Below, in pieces: positions 1 to 11,101 of a DNA stretch of 64,000 bases. The DNA comes from Corynebacterium jeikeium. GTDB taxonomy: Bacteria > Actinomycetota > Actinomycetes > Mycobacteriales > Mycobacteriaceae. Location of the stretch: the NCBI GenBank assembly GCA_003955985.1, contig CP033784.1, forward strand, positions 1,364,001-1,428,000, given 5' to 3'. Below the pieces are notes generated by a model, which worked only from the letters and a program-made list of their open reading frames with translations, was not told the DNA's origin and did not search any database. A program made the position numbers and the translations under genes. Numbering within the stretch: the first letter of the stretch is position 1; each line of letters starts with the position of its first letter.

Positions 1-1243
1 TGCGCACCGTTGCGGCGCCACCCTGCGCGGTGATCCAACCAAAGCCCAGACCAGTTGCTAAGGAAACAACGACTGCCGTGACGACGGTTATTGCGCCCGT
101 CACTACCGCGGAAAGAGCAACGGCCTTCCAGGTGCTGCCAAACTTTCGGGCCAGCCACATGCCGGCAAAGCCGAGCGCCACGAAACCGGTGACTTTGACC
201 ATTCCGGCGAGGCTGATGAGCACGATACCGCCTGCATACAGCGCCCACGATCTACCTCGGCTTTGGTTCTCGTGTCCGATCGGTCCGGGTTCTGGCAGCT
301 CATCGGGCACCATCGATTGCGCAGGGCCGTGGATAGCTCGCAGACACAGTTCGAGACCAACGAGCAGGAGAGCCAGCAGCAGGGCCTCATTGTGGATACC
401 GCCCACCAGGTGCAGCAATACCAGCGGATTGAGCGTGCCCAGCCAGAGCGTGAACTGAGAGCTAACGCCGCAGCGGCGACCAAGCTGCACCAGCGCCCAG
501 GACACCACGAGAAGCGAAACAATGGCGACGAGTCGATGCAGAAAGACGGAAGCGATCACCCCGTCGCTGGTTATTTTGGCGATACCCCATGCCACTGCGA
601 GGGCTGTGGGGCCGTATGGGCTCGGAGAGTGCGACCAAATCAATGGCACCGATCGGGCAAGTGGGTCGTTGGCTCCCAATAGGTCAACAGGCCCTGCGAG
701 GTAGGGATCCATACCCCGCTCCACAATTGCAGCCTGCGCCAAATAGGAATAGATATCCTGCGTAAACAGGGGAGCGGTAAACATCAAGGGCAATACCCAT
801 GCCGCGTAGGTGCGTATGAGCATCGGAGTAGTCACTGCGGTGACGCGAGTCCGCGCACCGGCCAGAACGAAAGCGCCGACACCCAACCAGGCTGTGACTA
901 ACATGCCAATGCCCACGAAGGTGACGATTGTCGTTGCCACCAACATTCGACCGAGGATTAGCCCAAGTGGTGTACCCCAAAACTCATTTCCAACCACCGG
1001 TGTCGCGCCTGCGCCGATCCCGGCGACCATAATAAAGACCGCCCCGAGAGCACCCAGCCAACGCAGCCAGGTGAAGCGTCGGAGTTCGCGGTAATTGATG
1101 CGGTGTTGGAGCGGCTGTTCTGAGCCCTGGTGGAGGGTTGCCGACCTAGAACCGGCCAGACCAATCTTCGGAATGGCGTCACGCACCCCGAGAGCGTCGT
1201 CGAAGGTGGACGAGCGGCGCGGGGTAGGTCGGTTAGTTTTCAC
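1..1243 (-). CDS. mptB: MptB-type polyprenol-phosphate-mannose alpha-1,6-mannosyltransferase (3' end outside window)
   Basis: This is an integral-membrane GT-C glycosyltransferase that would extend the alpha-1,6-mannan core of lipomannan/lipoarabinomannan on the outer face of the membrane, using decaprenyl-phosphate mannose. Translation from GTG 1243 stays open to the window edge, giving 414 residues. After a basic cytoplasmic N-terminus come repeated hydrophobic segments, and an extracytoplasmic loop contains TAPLFTQDIYSY, the acidic catalytic-loop motif of MptA/MptB proteins. A box TACTAT ends 8 nt before the GTG, so the mRNA may be leaderless. It is divergent from sufR, the arrangement of M. 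tuberculosis Rv1459c-Rv1460. MptB rather than MptA is inferred from this position. The C-terminal part is not visible. Confidence 0.85.
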   Translation of the reverse strand, partial: MKTNRPTPRRSSTFDDALGVRDAIPKIGLAGSRSATLHQGSEQPLQHRINYRELRRFTWLRWLGALGAVFIMVAGIGAGATPVVGNEFWGTPLGLILGRMLVATTIVTFVGIGMLVTAWLGVGAFVLAGARTRVTAVTTPMLIRTYAAWVLPLMFTAPLFTQDIYSYLAQAAIVERGMDPYLAGPVDLLGANDPLARSVPLIWSHSPSPYGPTALAVAWGIAKITSDGVIASVFLHRLVAIVSLLVVSWALVQLGRRCGVSSQFTLWLGTLNPLVLLHLVGGIHNEALLLALLLVGLELCLRAIHGPAQSMVPDELPEPGPIGHENQSRGRSWALYAGGIVLISLAGMVKVTGFVALGFAGMWLARKFGSTWKAVALSAVVTGAITVVTAVVVSLATGLGFGWITAQGGAATVR

Positions 1244-1324
1244 AAGGTCACATAGTAGACGATTCGACACGCCGAAAGGGCGTTCTAATCAGCGACGTTG
1301 CATTGATATTTAAATGCGTTGGAC

Positions 1325-1357
1325 ATTGTGACCCAATTACGACACAATTATGTTGTC
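1325..1357 (+). promoter_or_regulatory. suf operon promoter with candidate SufR operator
   Basis: A -35 TTGTGA (1326-1331) and -10 TATGTT (1349-1354) are separated by 17 bp. The perfect inverted repeat ATTGTG-N12-CACAAT (1325-1348) spans the -35 and reaches the edge of the -10. A second imperfect dyad, GACACAATTATGTTGTC, lies at 1341-1357. This position suits a repressor. SufR is an Fe-S-sensing autorepressor in other bacteria, but binding to this sequence is inferred. Confidence 0.5.
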
Positions 1358-1455
1358 TAATACACCAGCGGCGCAAGTGGGATACTTGCCTCGCTGAGCC
1401 ACCTAGACACCCATTATTATCCAGCAGTCCAATCGCAGGAGGTGACTCACCAGTC

Positions 1456-2154
1456 ATGGCAGATCGGAAGCCGACAGTCAATGATGGTGATACGCGCAAG
1501 CGCATTCTCCAATTGCTTCTGGAACACAACCCGGCGTCCGCGACTTTTATCGCAGACACCCTGGGACTATCCGCTGCAGGCGTCCGCCGTCATATTGACA
1601 TTCTGGTGGACGAAGGTCTTGCCGAAACCGCTCCGGCACCCAGCACCGGCCCCCGGGGCCGAGGCAGGCCAGCAAAGTCCTATCGCCTGACAGATCGGGG
1701 CCGCGCTAGATTCGGGCACGCTTACGACGATCTTGCCAGTGCAGCACTGACCGCACTGCGCAAGGCCGGTGGTGAGCAGGCAGTTGCCCAGTTTGCCCGT
1801 CAGCGCATTGATGACATTCTGCTCGGCGTCACGCCAGTGGGGCAGGACGCAGAGAAGGAAGAGGTCGTAGAGGCCGTCGTCGATGCTTTCCGACGGGCCG
1901 GGTACGCGGCAACTATCAACCAGAACACTGGCGGCGTGCAAATTTGCCAGCACCATTGCCCAATTAGCCACGTAGCCTCCGAGTTTCCGGAGCTCTGCGC
2001 GGCGGAGCATGAAGCCGTTAGTAAATTATTAGGTCAGCACACCCAACCGTTGGCGACTATCGCTGATGGAAACGGTATCTGCACTACGAATATCCCACTC
2101 ACTCCCGTAACAAAGACACTTACTGAATCGCCACAAGAAAGGAGCGGAGAATGA
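1456..2154 (+). CDS. sufR: SufR, Fe-S cluster-sensing transcriptional repressor of the suf operon
   Basis: SufR proteins are DeoR-like winged-helix repressors that carry an Fe-S cluster and repress suf genes when cluster supply is adequate. The 232-residue protein has an N-terminal helix-turn-helix (about residues 15-50, with [14 protein letters not shown]) and a C-terminal cysteine set C164, C168, C181 and C209 ([21 protein letters not shown]), as expected for cluster ligation. The open frame continues upstream to 1303. I chose ATG 1456 because the family begins close to the HTH and AGGAGG lies at 1437-1442, although the spacing is long. Its stop overlaps the sufB start (ATGA), indicating translational coupling and one operon. 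Confidence 0.9.
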   Translation: MADRKPTVNDGDTRKRILQLLLEHNPASATFIADTLGLSAAGVRRHIDILVDEGLAETAPAPSTGPRGRGRPAKSYRLTDRGRARFGHAYDDLASAALTALRKAGGEQAVAQFARQRIDDILLGVTPVGQDAEKEEVVEAVVDAFRRAGYAATINQNTGGVQICQHHCPISHVASEFPELCAAEHEAVSKLLGQHTQPLATIADGNGICTTNIPLTPVTKTLTESPQERSGE

Positions 2155-3617
2155 CCCTCGCCCATGAGAACTCCACCGACGTGGCTGAATCCACGAAGGC
2201 TGCCACTCCGCAGACTGACGAAGAGATTATCGAGTCCATTGGTGCCTACCAGTTCGGTTGGCACGACCCGGATACCGCTGGCGCTTCCGCGAAGCGTGGC
2301 CTGTCTGAAGCGGTCGTTCGCGATATTTCGGCTAAGAAGAACGAGCCGGAGTGGATGCTTGAACGTCGCTTGAAGGCTTTGGAAATCTTCGACCGCAAGC
2401 CGCTGCCCACCTGGGGCGCGGATTTGTCGGGCATCGACTTCGACAACATTAAGTACTTCGTTCGCTCCACCGAGAAGCAGGCCCAGACCTGGGAAGACCT
2501 GCCGGAGGATATTAAGAACACCTACGACAAGCTCGGCATTCCGGAGGCTGAGAAGCAGCGCCTGGTCGCAGGTGTCGCCGCTCAGTACGAGTCTGAGGTT
2601 GTCTACCACCAGATTCGCGAGGATCTGGAGGCCCAGGGCGTTATCTTCCTGGACACCGACACCGCTCTCAAGGAGCACCCGGAGCTGTTTAAGGAGTACT
2701 TCGGCACCGTCATTCCGTCCGGTGACAACAAGTTCTCCGCTCTTAACACCGCAGTCTGGTCCGGCGGCTCCTTCATTTACGTGCCGAAGGGCGTCCACGT
2801 GGACATCCCACTGCAGGCATACTTCCGTATCAACACGGAAAACATGGGACAGTTCGAGCGCACGCTCATTATTGTCGACGAAGATGCCTACGTGCACTAC
2901 GTCGAGGGCTGTACCGCTCCGATTTACAAGTCCGACTCGCTGCACTCGGCTGTTGTGGAGATCATCGTGAAGAAGGGTGGCCGCTGCCGCTACACCACGA
3001 TCCAGAACTGGTCGAACAACGTCTACAACCTGGTTACCAAGCGCACCAAGTGCGAAGAGGGCGCAACCATGGAGTGGATTGACGGCAACATCGGTTCCAA
3101 GGTCACCATGAAGTACCCGGCAGTGTGGATGACCGGTCCGCATGCCAAGGGCGAGGTGCTGTCCGTGGCTATGGCTGGCGAGGGCCAGTTCCAGGACACC
3201 GGCGCCAAGATGGTGCACATGGCTCCGCACACGAGCTCCAACATCGTGTCCAAGTCCGTGGCCCGCAACGGTGGCCGCGCTGCCTACCGCGGGCTGGTGC
3301 AGGTCAACAAGGGTGCCAAGCACTCGCACTCCAACGTCGAGTGTGACGCACTCCTGGTGGACACGATTTCACGTTCGGACACGTACCCATACGTGGATGT
3401 CCGCGAGGACGACGTCACCCTCGGCCACGAGGCAACGGTTTCCAAGGTCTCTGACGATCAGCTTTTCTACCTGATGAGCCGCGGCATCGAGGAAGAAGAT
3501 GCAATGGCCATGGTCGTGCGCGGCTTTGTCGAGCCCATCGCCAAGGAGCTCCCGATGGAATACGCCCTCGAGCTCAACCGCCTCATTGAACTGCAGATGG
3601 AAGGTTCGGTCGGTTAA
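2151..3617 (+). CDS. sufB: SufB, Fe-S cluster scaffold subunit
   Basis: SufB is the scaffold subunit of the SufBCD complex, on which Fe-S clusters are built with sulfur from SufS/SufU and energy from SufC. The 488-residue length is normal. The protein shows the right-handed beta-helix core and typical stretches such as [10 protein letters not shown] and the C-terminal [20 protein letters not shown]. It is distinguished from SufD by the region ending [19 protein letters not shown] and by its length. ATG 2151 overlaps the sufR stop and follows AAAGGAG at good spacing. SufD starts 5 bp after the stop. I see no intein, in contrast to the mycobacterial SufB, which carries one. Confidence 0.96.
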   Translation: MTLAHENSTDVAESTKAATPQTDEEIIESIGAYQFGWHDPDTAGASAKRGLSEAVVRDISAKKNEPEWMLERRLKALEIFDRKPLPTWGADLSGIDFDNIKYFVRSTEKQAQTWEDLPEDIKNTYDKLGIPEAEKQRLVAGVAAQYESEVVYHQIREDLEAQGVIFLDTDTALKEHPELFKEYFGTVIPSGDNKFSALNTAVWSGGSFIYVPKGVHVDIPLQAYFRINTENMGQFERTLIIVDEDAYVHYVEGCTAPIYKSDSLHSAVVEIIVKKGGRCRYTTIQNWSNNVYNLVTKRTKCEEGATMEWIDGNIGSKVTMKYPAVWMTGPHAKGEVLSVAMAGEGQFQDTGAKMVHMAPHTSSNIVSKSVARNGGRAAYRGLVQVNKGAKHSHSNVECDALLVDTISRSDTYPYVDVREDDVTLGHEATVSKVSDDQLFYLMSRGIEEEDAMAMVVRGFVEPIAKELPMEYALELNRLIELQMEGSVG

Positions 3618-3622
3618 TACCA

Positions 3623-4813
3623 ATGACTACGACGATTAACAACGAAAACCAGGCTGCTCATAGCCGCCGCGTGCTGGCGAACAAGGGCGACGTTTTCACA
3701 TCCTTCAACGTGGAGGACTTCGCCGTGCCGCATGGCAAGGATGAAGAGTGGAAGTTCACGCCGCTGCGTAAGCTCCGCGGTCTCCACAACGGCACCGCAG
3801 CAGAGCCGGTTGCAGCCTCAATTTCGGTCGAGACTGCTGGTCAGGATGGCGTCGCTGTGGACGTCGTCAAGCGTGACGACGAGCGCCTTGGTCGCGCCGG
3901 CGCCCCAACGGACCGCGTGGCAGCACAGGCGTACTCCAACTTCGACGATGCGCACATCGTGACCTTCGCGAAGAACTCGGTTTCCAAGGAGCCTGTCGTC
4001 ATCGACATCGACGGTCCGGGCGAGGACAACGTGTCCTACGGCCATATCGTCATTGACGTGCAGTCTCACGCCGAGGCCGTCTGCGTCATTAACTACCGAG
4101 GCAGTGGCACGTTCGCGGACAACATCGAGTTCGTAATCGGCGACGGCGCCAAGCTGGGTGTCGTGACCATGGTGAACTGGAACGAAGATGCCGTTCATGG
4201 TTCGGCGCACCACGTTCATGTCGGCCGGGATGCTACGCTGCGCCACACTGTCGCAACGTTTGGCGGCGAGGTTGTCCGTATCGTTCCGCGCGTTGCTTTC
4301 ACGGCACCCGGCGGCGACGTCGATCTGCTGGGCGTGTACTTCGCCGATGCCGGTCAGTACTTTGAAAACCGCATGCTGGTCGACCACGCTGTGCCGAACT
4401 GCCGCTCCAACGTGATGTACAAGGGCGCGCTGCAGGGCGAGCCGAATGTCGCTCATCGTGAGGCCCGCACCGCGTGGGTGGGAGACGTGCTCATTCGTGC
4501 AGAAGCGACGGGCACCGACACCTACGAGCTCAACCGCAACCTGCTGCTCACCGAAGGCGCGCGTGCCGACGCAGTTCCGAACCTGGAAATTGAAACCGGT
4601 GAGATTGCCGGTGCTGGGCACGCTGCCACCGTTGGCCGTTTCGACGAGGAACAGCTCTTCTACCTGCTCTCGCGCGGTATTCCGGAGCTGGCCGCTCGCC
4701 GTCTGGTGGTTCGCGGCTTCTTCAGCGAGGTCATCAACCTGATTCCGGTCGAGTCCGTTCGCGAGAAGCTTGAAAAGCTCGTTGACGAAGAGCTCAACAC
4801 CGCTGGCTTCTAA
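3623..4813 (+). CDS. sufD: SufD, Fe-S cluster assembly subunit
   Basis: SufD is the paralogous partner of SufB in the SufBC2D complex and is thought to aid iron acquisition and cluster assembly. The protein has 396 residues. A short N-terminal helical part contains FAVPHGKDEEWKFTPL, typical of SufD. The beta-helix follows, and the C-terminal block EEQLFYLLSRGIPELAARRL is shared with SufB. It lies 5 bp downstream of sufB and about 90 bp before sufC, in the conserved order B-D-C-S-U. Nothing in the sequence suggests loss of function. Confidence 0.95.
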   Translation: MTTTINNENQAAHSRRVLANKGDVFTSFNVEDFAVPHGKDEEWKFTPLRKLRGLHNGTAAEPVAASISVETAGQDGVAVDVVKRDDERLGRAGAPTDRVAAQAYSNFDDAHIVTFAKNSVSKEPVVIDIDGPGEDNVSYGHIVIDVQSHAEAVCVINYRGSGTFADNIEFVIGDGAKLGVVTMVNWNEDAVHGSAHHVHVGRDATLRHTVATFGGEVVRIVPRVAFTAPGGDVDLLGVYFADAGQYFENRMLVDHAVPNCRSNVMYKGALQGEPNVAHREARTAWVGDVLIRAEATGTDTYELNRNLLLTEGARADAVPNLEIETGEIAGAGHAATVGRFDEEQLFYLLSRGIPELAARRLVVRGFFSEVINLIPVESVREKLEKLVDEELNTAGF

Positions 4814-4904
4814 CCGCTTATCTTCTTTCTCACCCTTTCCGTCCTGTCAACCCGGAAGTGCCGGGGACAGGCCACTTACACCGATTAAAGGAAAAGATTT
4901 CACT

Positions 4905-6912
<2,008 letters not shown>

Positions 6913-6932
6913 CTTTAAGAAAGGAGAAGGAC

Positions 6933-7448
6933 ATGAAGCTCGAGCAGATGTACCAGGAAGTTATCCTGGATCACTACAAGCATCCGCAGCATGCGGGTTT
7001 GCGGGAGCCTTTCAATACGGAAGTGCATCACGTCAACCCGTCGTGTGGCGATGAACTCACGCTTCGCGTCACTCTGAACGACGACCTCACCGTCGTCAAT
7101 GACGTCTCCTATGACGCCGTGGGCTGTTCTATCTCGCAAGCCTCCACCTCAGTTATGGCTGAGGAGATTGTCGGCAAGACTGTCGACGAGGCCATGGCCA
7201 AGCTTGCCGAGTTCGAGAAGATGGTCACGTCCCGAGGCAAGATTGAGGGCGATGAGGACATTATCGGCGATGGGATTGCCTTCGCTGGAGTTTCTAAGTA
7301 CCCCGCCCGCGTGAAGTGCGCACTTCTCGGATGGAAAGCTTTCCAGGCCGCAACCGCTGAGGCCCTGGCCAACGCTGCTGAAGGCAACGGCGTTGGTACC
7401 GCGACTGTAACCGTTACCAATGACGAGGAAGGCCATCGCCATGACTGA
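6933..7448 (+). CDS. sufU: SufU, zinc-dependent sulfurtransferase partner of SufS
   Basis: SufU is an IscU-like protein that in Gram-positive bacteria accepts sulfur from SufS, using a zinc site. The 171-residue protein keeps the ligands C38 and D40 (NPSCGD), C65 (AVGCSIS) and C129 (RVKCALL), and has the insertion that separates SufU from IscU. ATG 6933 follows AAAGGAGAAGG at ideal spacing. A glycine/threonine-rich acidic tail of about 30 residues follows the core. The stop overlaps the sufT start (ATGACTGA). Confidence 0.95.
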   Translation: MKLEQMYQEVILDHYKHPQHAGLREPFNTEVHHVNPSCGDELTLRVTLNDDLTVVNDVSYDAVGCSISQASTSVMAEEIVGKTVDEAMAKLAEFEKMVTSRGKIEGDEDIIGDGIAFAGVSKYPARVKCALLGWKAFQAATAEALANAAEGNGVGTATVTVTNDEEGHRHD

Positions 7449-7905
7449 ACCAATCGCTAATGACGCCACCTCGCCCGCACAGCCTGATGCTGTCGACGAG
7501 GACACCATGACTACTGGTGCTCCCATTGATGAGGGGGATGCGTACGAGTCCATCACCGTCCCGCCGGCACCGGAGCAGACCGAAGCCGATAACAAGCTGG
7601 CTATCCAGGTTGAAGAGGCAATGTACGAGGTTGTTGACCCGGAACTTGGAGTCAACGTCGTGGACCTGGGCCTGGTATATGACATCTGGATTGAAGAAGG
7701 CGACATTGCCGCTATCTTCATGACACTCACGTCCCCGGCCTGCCCGCTGACCGATATGCTCACCGACCAGACTGCCTCCGAGGTTATGAAGGTCGAGGGT
7801 ATCCGCGACTTCCGCCTCAACTGGGTCTGGTCCCCGGCATGGGGCCCACACATGATCACTGAGGACGGCCGCGAGCAGATGCGCGCTCTCGGTTTCTCGG
7901 TCTAG
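7441..7905 (+). CDS. sufT: SufT-like MIP18/DUF59 iron-sulfur maturation protein
   Basis: This DUF59 (MIP18) protein closes the suf operon. Family members act in maturation or carriage of Fe-S clusters in actinobacteria and firmicutes. The domain occupies about residues 50-154 and contains DPELGVNVVDLGLVYDIWI and the conserved cysteine in LTSPACPLTD. An acidic, proline-containing N-terminal extension of about 50 residues precedes it and looks disordered. ATG 7441 has GAGGAAGG upstream and overlaps the sufU stop. A nested hairpin after the stop ends the operon. Confidence 0.9.
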   Translation: MTEPIANDATSPAQPDAVDEDTMTTGAPIDEGDAYESITVPPAPEQTEADNKLAIQVEEAMYEVVDPELGVNVVDLGLVYDIWIEEGDIAAIFMTLTSPACPLTDMLTDQTASEVMKVEGIRDFRLNWVWSPAWGPHMITEDGREQMRALGFSV

Positions 7906-7943
7906 ATGATCAGTGACAGCGGTGATTAGGGAACCGCTACGCT

Positions 7944-7999
7944 AAAAGTGCTTGGCGACGAGCTCCTGGCTCGTTCAGCTAGGCACTTTTTCGTTTGTT
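7944..7999 (+). terminator. Rho-independent terminator of the suf operon
   Basis: AAAAGTGC pairs with GCACTTTT, and a nested inner stem ACGAGC/GCTCGT sits within the loop. The right arm runs into TTTTTCGTTTGTTTTTTG. It lies 38 nt after the sufT stop. Confidence 0.85.
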
Positions 8000-8008
8000 T
8001 TTTGAGTT

Positions 8009-8070
8009 GCTGACTGCGTTTATGGCCGGGATCGGTAGGGCGATGCGAGTTACTGACTGCATTTATGTCA
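8009..8070 (+). repeat. Two direct copies of an ACTGACTnnnTTTATG repeat
   Basis: GCTGACTGCGTTTATGGC (8009-8026) and ACTGACTGCATTTATGTCA (8052-8070) are near-identical direct repeats 43 bp apart. The same core forms both arms of the inverted repeat at 58254-58318, which marks a small dispersed family. GTCATAAAA at 8100-8108 may be a partial inverted copy. Confidence 0.6.
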
Positions 8071-8183
8071 AAAATGGCTCAAAAAATGGCCTGAAAGCGT
8101 CATAAAATTGCACAGTTTCACATCTGCAGCCCGTATTCACACGAGCATCCCCGCAATTTTTTCGAGCTGTCCGACTCGGAGCT

Positions 8184-8226
8184 AAAAACGACCCCACCTG
8201 GCGCTGAAAAGTGCCAAGCGGGGTCG
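8184..8226 (-). terminator. Terminator of the amino acid permease gene
   Basis: On the minus strand a stem CGACCCC/GGGGTCG with an inner TGGCAC/GCGCCA stem is followed directly by TTTTT. It lies about 85 nt past the permease stop codon. Confidence 0.8.
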
Positions 8227-8280
8227 CTATTGTCTTCGACTGCTAATCCAAGTTGTGAGAGTTAGATGCGAGATGCATAG

Positions 8281-8320
8281 CTACTCGCATCTATTCACAG
8301 CTCTTCGCAGCTATTCGCGA
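8281..8320. repeat. Four imperfect 10-bp tandem units at the permease 3' end
   Basis: The units are CTACTCGCAT, CTATTCACAG, CTCTTCGCAG and CTATTCGCGA. The last one contains the stop codon of the permease gene (complement of 8311-8313). Confidence 0.6.
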
Positions 8321-9774
8321 CTCATGTCTGCGGTGGCCGGGTCAACGAGCTTGGAGCCCGTGACCTTCTTATGGATGAACCACAGCAGGACGAATACCGG
8401 AATACCCAGGTACGGAGTGAGGATAGCGAAGATATTTTCGCCAGTGCGGATCGGATCAAGTGCCTGTCCGGCCACCACAAAGAAGCACATAATCAGTGCC
8501 AGCACAGCACCGGCAGGGAAAAAGTTCGCCTTGTAGGGAAGCGAACCCAACGGGATGTTCTGGGCCTTCAGACACTTGCGGAAGCGGTAGTGACTGTAAG
8601 AGATGCCAAACCAGGTGATAAAGCCCGCGAGCGCAGAAAGTGTCAACAAGAAGGTGTACGCCACGCCATCGCCTACCAATGAAGTAATGAAGCCAGCCAT
8701 ACCGATCACAGCGGTGGCAATCAGAGCGCGCAGCGGAACGCCGTGCCCGGAAAGCTTGCCGAAGTAACGCGGAGCGTGTCCCTGGCGGGCCAGGGAAAAC
8801 AGCATACGAGTGGACACATACATACCGGAGTTACCCGCGGACAAGACCGAAGTCAGAATGACAGCGTTCATCAGGCCAGCGGCAATCGCGATACCTGCGC
8901 GTTCAAAGACCAGGGTGAACGGTGAAATGGAAATGTTGTCCTCGGCGGCGTTCAGAAGATTCGGGTCCGTGTACGCAATAAGGAAACCAATAACAGCGAT
9001 GGCACCGATGTAGAACAGCAGGATACGCCAGAAGATAGTGCGAATCGCGCGGGGAATCGTACGCTCAGGATCCTCGGCCTCACCTGCTGCTACACCAACC
9101 ATCTCGGTGCCCTGGAAGGAGTATCCGGCTACGACGAAGACAGCCAACAGTCCCATTCCGCCATTGACGAATGGGGCGTCGCCCGTGGTCCAGTTTTCGA
9201 AGCCGGGGGAGGACCCGCCCAAGATGCCGAAAATCATGCCGACACCAAGAACGAGGAAGACGATGACGGTAATGACCTTGATGGTCGCAAACCAAAACTC
9301 ACCCTCGCCGAATGCACGTGCGGACAGGGCATTCAGCCCGAATAGAATCGCGAGGAAGAGCGCGGACCAGATGATTGAAGGCACATCCGGGAACCAATAG
9401 CGCATCACCAGCGCAGCAGCGACGAGCTCTGCGGCCACAGTAATCGCCCAGTTAAACCAGTAGTTCCAGCCCATGGCAAAGCCGAAGGATTCTGAGACGT
9501 ATCGGCGACCGTACTCCTGGAAGGAACCGGGCACCGGCAGGTAAGCGGCCATCTCGCCGAGAGACTGCATAACCAGCCACACCATGATGCCGATAAGAGC
9601 GTAAGCGATAAGCGCACCGCCTGGACCGGCCTGCGAAATGGTCGCACCGGAGGCAACAAACAGGCCCGTACCAATGGCACCACCAATGGCAATCATGTTC
9701 AGGTGGCGAGCTCTCAGCCTGCGCTGAAGCTTATGGTTTTGTGAGGAAGTCTCCTCAGATTGCGTCGAAGTCAT
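8311..9774 (-). CDS. lysP: LysP-like amino acid permease (APC superfamily)
   Basis: This is a 12-transmembrane proton-coupled amino acid importer of the AAT family within APC. The 487-residue protein starts with a hydrophilic Ser/Gln-rich tail, then RRLRARHLNMIAIGGAIGTG, the substrate-binding GxG region of TM1. The stretches LFVASGATISQAGPGGALI, ALGWNYWFNW-like FAMGWNYWFNWAITVAAELV and YWFPDVPSIIWSALFL closely resemble the lysine-specific permease LysP, so lysine is the likeliest substrate. Related permeases for other amino acids cannot be excluded. A TATGAT box ends 6 nt before the ATG, so the transcript may be leaderless. The gene is monocistronic with its own terminator. Confidence 0.85.
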   Translation of the reverse strand: MTSTQSEETSSQNHKLQRRLRARHLNMIAIGGAIGTGLFVASGATISQAGPGGALIAYALIGIMVWLVMQSLGEMAAYLPVPGSFQEYGRRYVSESFGFAMGWNYWFNWAITVAAELVAAALVMRYWFPDVPSIIWSALFLAILFGLNALSARAFGEGEFWFATIKVITVIVFLVLGVGMIFGILGGSSPGFENWTTGDAPFVNGGMGLLAVFVVAGYSFQGTEMVGVAAGEAEDPERTIPRAIRTIFWRILLFYIGAIAVIGFLIAYTDPNLLNAAEDNISISPFTLVFERAGIAIAAGLMNAVILTSVLSAGNSGMYVSTRMLFSLARQGHAPRYFGKLSGHGVPLRALIATAVIGMAGFITSLVGDGVAYTFLLTLSALAGFITWFGISYSHYRFRKCLKAQNIPLGSLPYKANFFPAGAVLALIMCFFVVAGQALDPIRTGENIFAILTPYLGIPVFVLLWFIHKKVTGSKLVDPATADMSRE

Positions 9775-9872
9775 TCATTTATCATAAGCGTTTGTACTCC
9801 GGTGAATGCAAAAACCACACCGCTTTAATTGTTGGTATCACCCCACAAATCGGCTGATGTATATGCTCCCGG

Positions 9873-11081
9873 TCAACGAGTTCTCCATCTCCCAGGTCCC
9901 CGCACAAACCCAGCGATGAGCTTTCCGCACGTACGCGGACTCATTTTCAGCAAAGGCACGGCCACTTTCGCCATAGCGCGAAGCGTCGTCAGTGGGGATG
10001 TCCCTATCAAATAGGCAAAAATGTCCTTCTCCGGCAACGAAAAGAACGCCCGGAAAAACGCACCCGTCTGTCGTGCATCGAACCCCAGCAACGCCGCGAG
10101 CCCACGTTCGCGTAGCCATCGCTGCAATCGCATGCTTAACGACGTCCCCAGCGTCCGGCTTCCCTTCTTTTCCATATCGGCCAAGAAGCGGTCGACATCT
10201 TCGATAACCGAACCCACCGAGTAACCAGTGGCAGGATGCATCCAACCACCAGCAAAGCCGAAGAGAGTGCCCATGGATGGTCCACTGTGCGTCACGTCAC
10301 CGCGGCGAGAGGGAAGGTTTGCCAGTAGGGGAAAGGACACCACTTCTTCGTCGATGGCCAGATCTTCCGAAAGCCCCAGGGACTTCAACCGTGCACTTTG
10401 GCGTCTACGCAACAGCGCTAGAAGTACGGAGTCATCGGCCTCACCGCCGCTGCCGACTGGCGCACCGGCTTCGCCACGATACCCGTCAACCATAGGAGTC
10501 GGAGTAGCGAGAATGGTCTCTTCAATGAGGAAGGTCCTGTCATCCAAGAAAATGCGATAGGAGAAACTAGCCGGCTCTGTCGCTGGGTCAACCGGTTCAG
10601 CCGGAGTGAAGTCCATGAAAACTGCGCGGCGGTGGGCGCTGGGGACGTCGTCAAGCGAAAAGATGTGCCCGATGGCGAGCTGCCGTACCTGCCCACCTCG
10701 CCCGACTGCGGCGTGCGTGCGCCCGGTGGTGACAATTGTGATGTCAGTACCCGTGGTTTCGGAATCGGTGAGCGCGCGGCGTTCGATGTGGAAACCGCCC
10801 AGTTTTTGCAGGCAGTCCTTGTTAACAACGCCGTAGTTGCGGGCGAGCTGACGTTCGGTGCCGTCGGCAAGAATGACGCTGGGTTGAAAGGTGGCGGCAA
10901 GGAAGTCGCTGGGCAACCAGTCGGGGAGTTGGTCGCACCAGAGACCAATCGTCGAGGGCAGTGTGCCACCGGCTGGGTCATAAGCGGTGACATCCCAGCC
11001 GCGAGCGGATGCACGGTGGGCGGCGATTCTTCCGGCGGGCCCGAGGCCGACGACGGAGGCGGTCACGGGAAATGAAGTCAT
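9873..11081 (-). CDS. Lycopene cyclase-family FAD-dependent protein
   Basis: The protein resembles the CrtL/CrtY-type lycopene cyclases, flavoproteins that cyclise the ends of lycopene. Visible are an N-terminal dinucleotide-binding turn (VVGLGPAG, about residues 11-18), IGLWCDQLPDWLP, a cyclase-like FMDF, YRIFLDDRTFLIEETILA and FGFAGGWMHPATGYSV, the last being the FAD-contact region of the family. Its 402 residues are a normal length. No other carotenoid gene lies nearby, so the substrate is uncertain. ATG 11081 is preceded by TAGCCT at 7 nt, suggesting a leaderless mRNA. The gene is divergent from the ABC-F gene and shares promoter bases with it. Confidence 0.75.
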   Translation of the reverse strand: MTSFPVTASVVGLGPAGRIAAHRASARGWDVTAYDPAGGTLPSTIGLWCDQLPDWLPSDFLAATFQPSVILADGTERQLARNYGVVNKDCLQKLGGFHIERRALTDSETTGTDITIVTTGRTHAAVGRGGQVRQLAIGHIFSLDDVPSAHRRAVFMDFTPAEPVDPATEPASFSYRIFLDDRTFLIEETILATPTPMVDGYRGEAGAPVGSGGEADDSVLLALLRRRQSARLKSLGLSEDLAIDEEVVSFPLLANLPSRRGDVTHSGPSMGTLFGFAGGWMHPATGYSVGSVIEDVDRFLADMEKKGSRTLGTSLSMRLQRWLRERGLAALLGFDARQTGAFFRAFFSLPEKDIFAYLIGTSPLTTLRAMAKVAVPLLKMSPRTCGKLIAGFVRGPGRWRTR

Positions 11082-11087
11082 AACTGG

Positions 11088-11094
11088 TAGGCTA
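11088..11094. promoter_or_regulatory. Overlapping divergent -10 boxes
   Basis: TAGGCTA reads as TAGGCT on the plus strand (8 nt before GTG 11102) and TAGCCT on the minus strand (7 nt before ATG 11081). The two genes would therefore use -10 boxes that overlap by five bases and start transcription at or near their start codons. Confidence 0.5.
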
Positions 11095-11101
11095 CTCGTT
11101 C

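Larger units (their letters stand above)
7906..8310. other. Gap between suf operon and permease: two terminators and short repeats
   Basis: I find no convincing gene in these 405 bases. They hold the suf terminator, two direct copies of a short repeat also seen near 58,254, an A/T-rich stretch around 8,070-8,115, the terminator of the permease gene and a small tandem repeat that runs into the permease stop codon. Confidence 0.7.

Noticed and set aside
2034..3329. A 431-codon open frame antisense to sufB
   Set aside because: It is the mirror of sufB codon bias, without promoter or domain.
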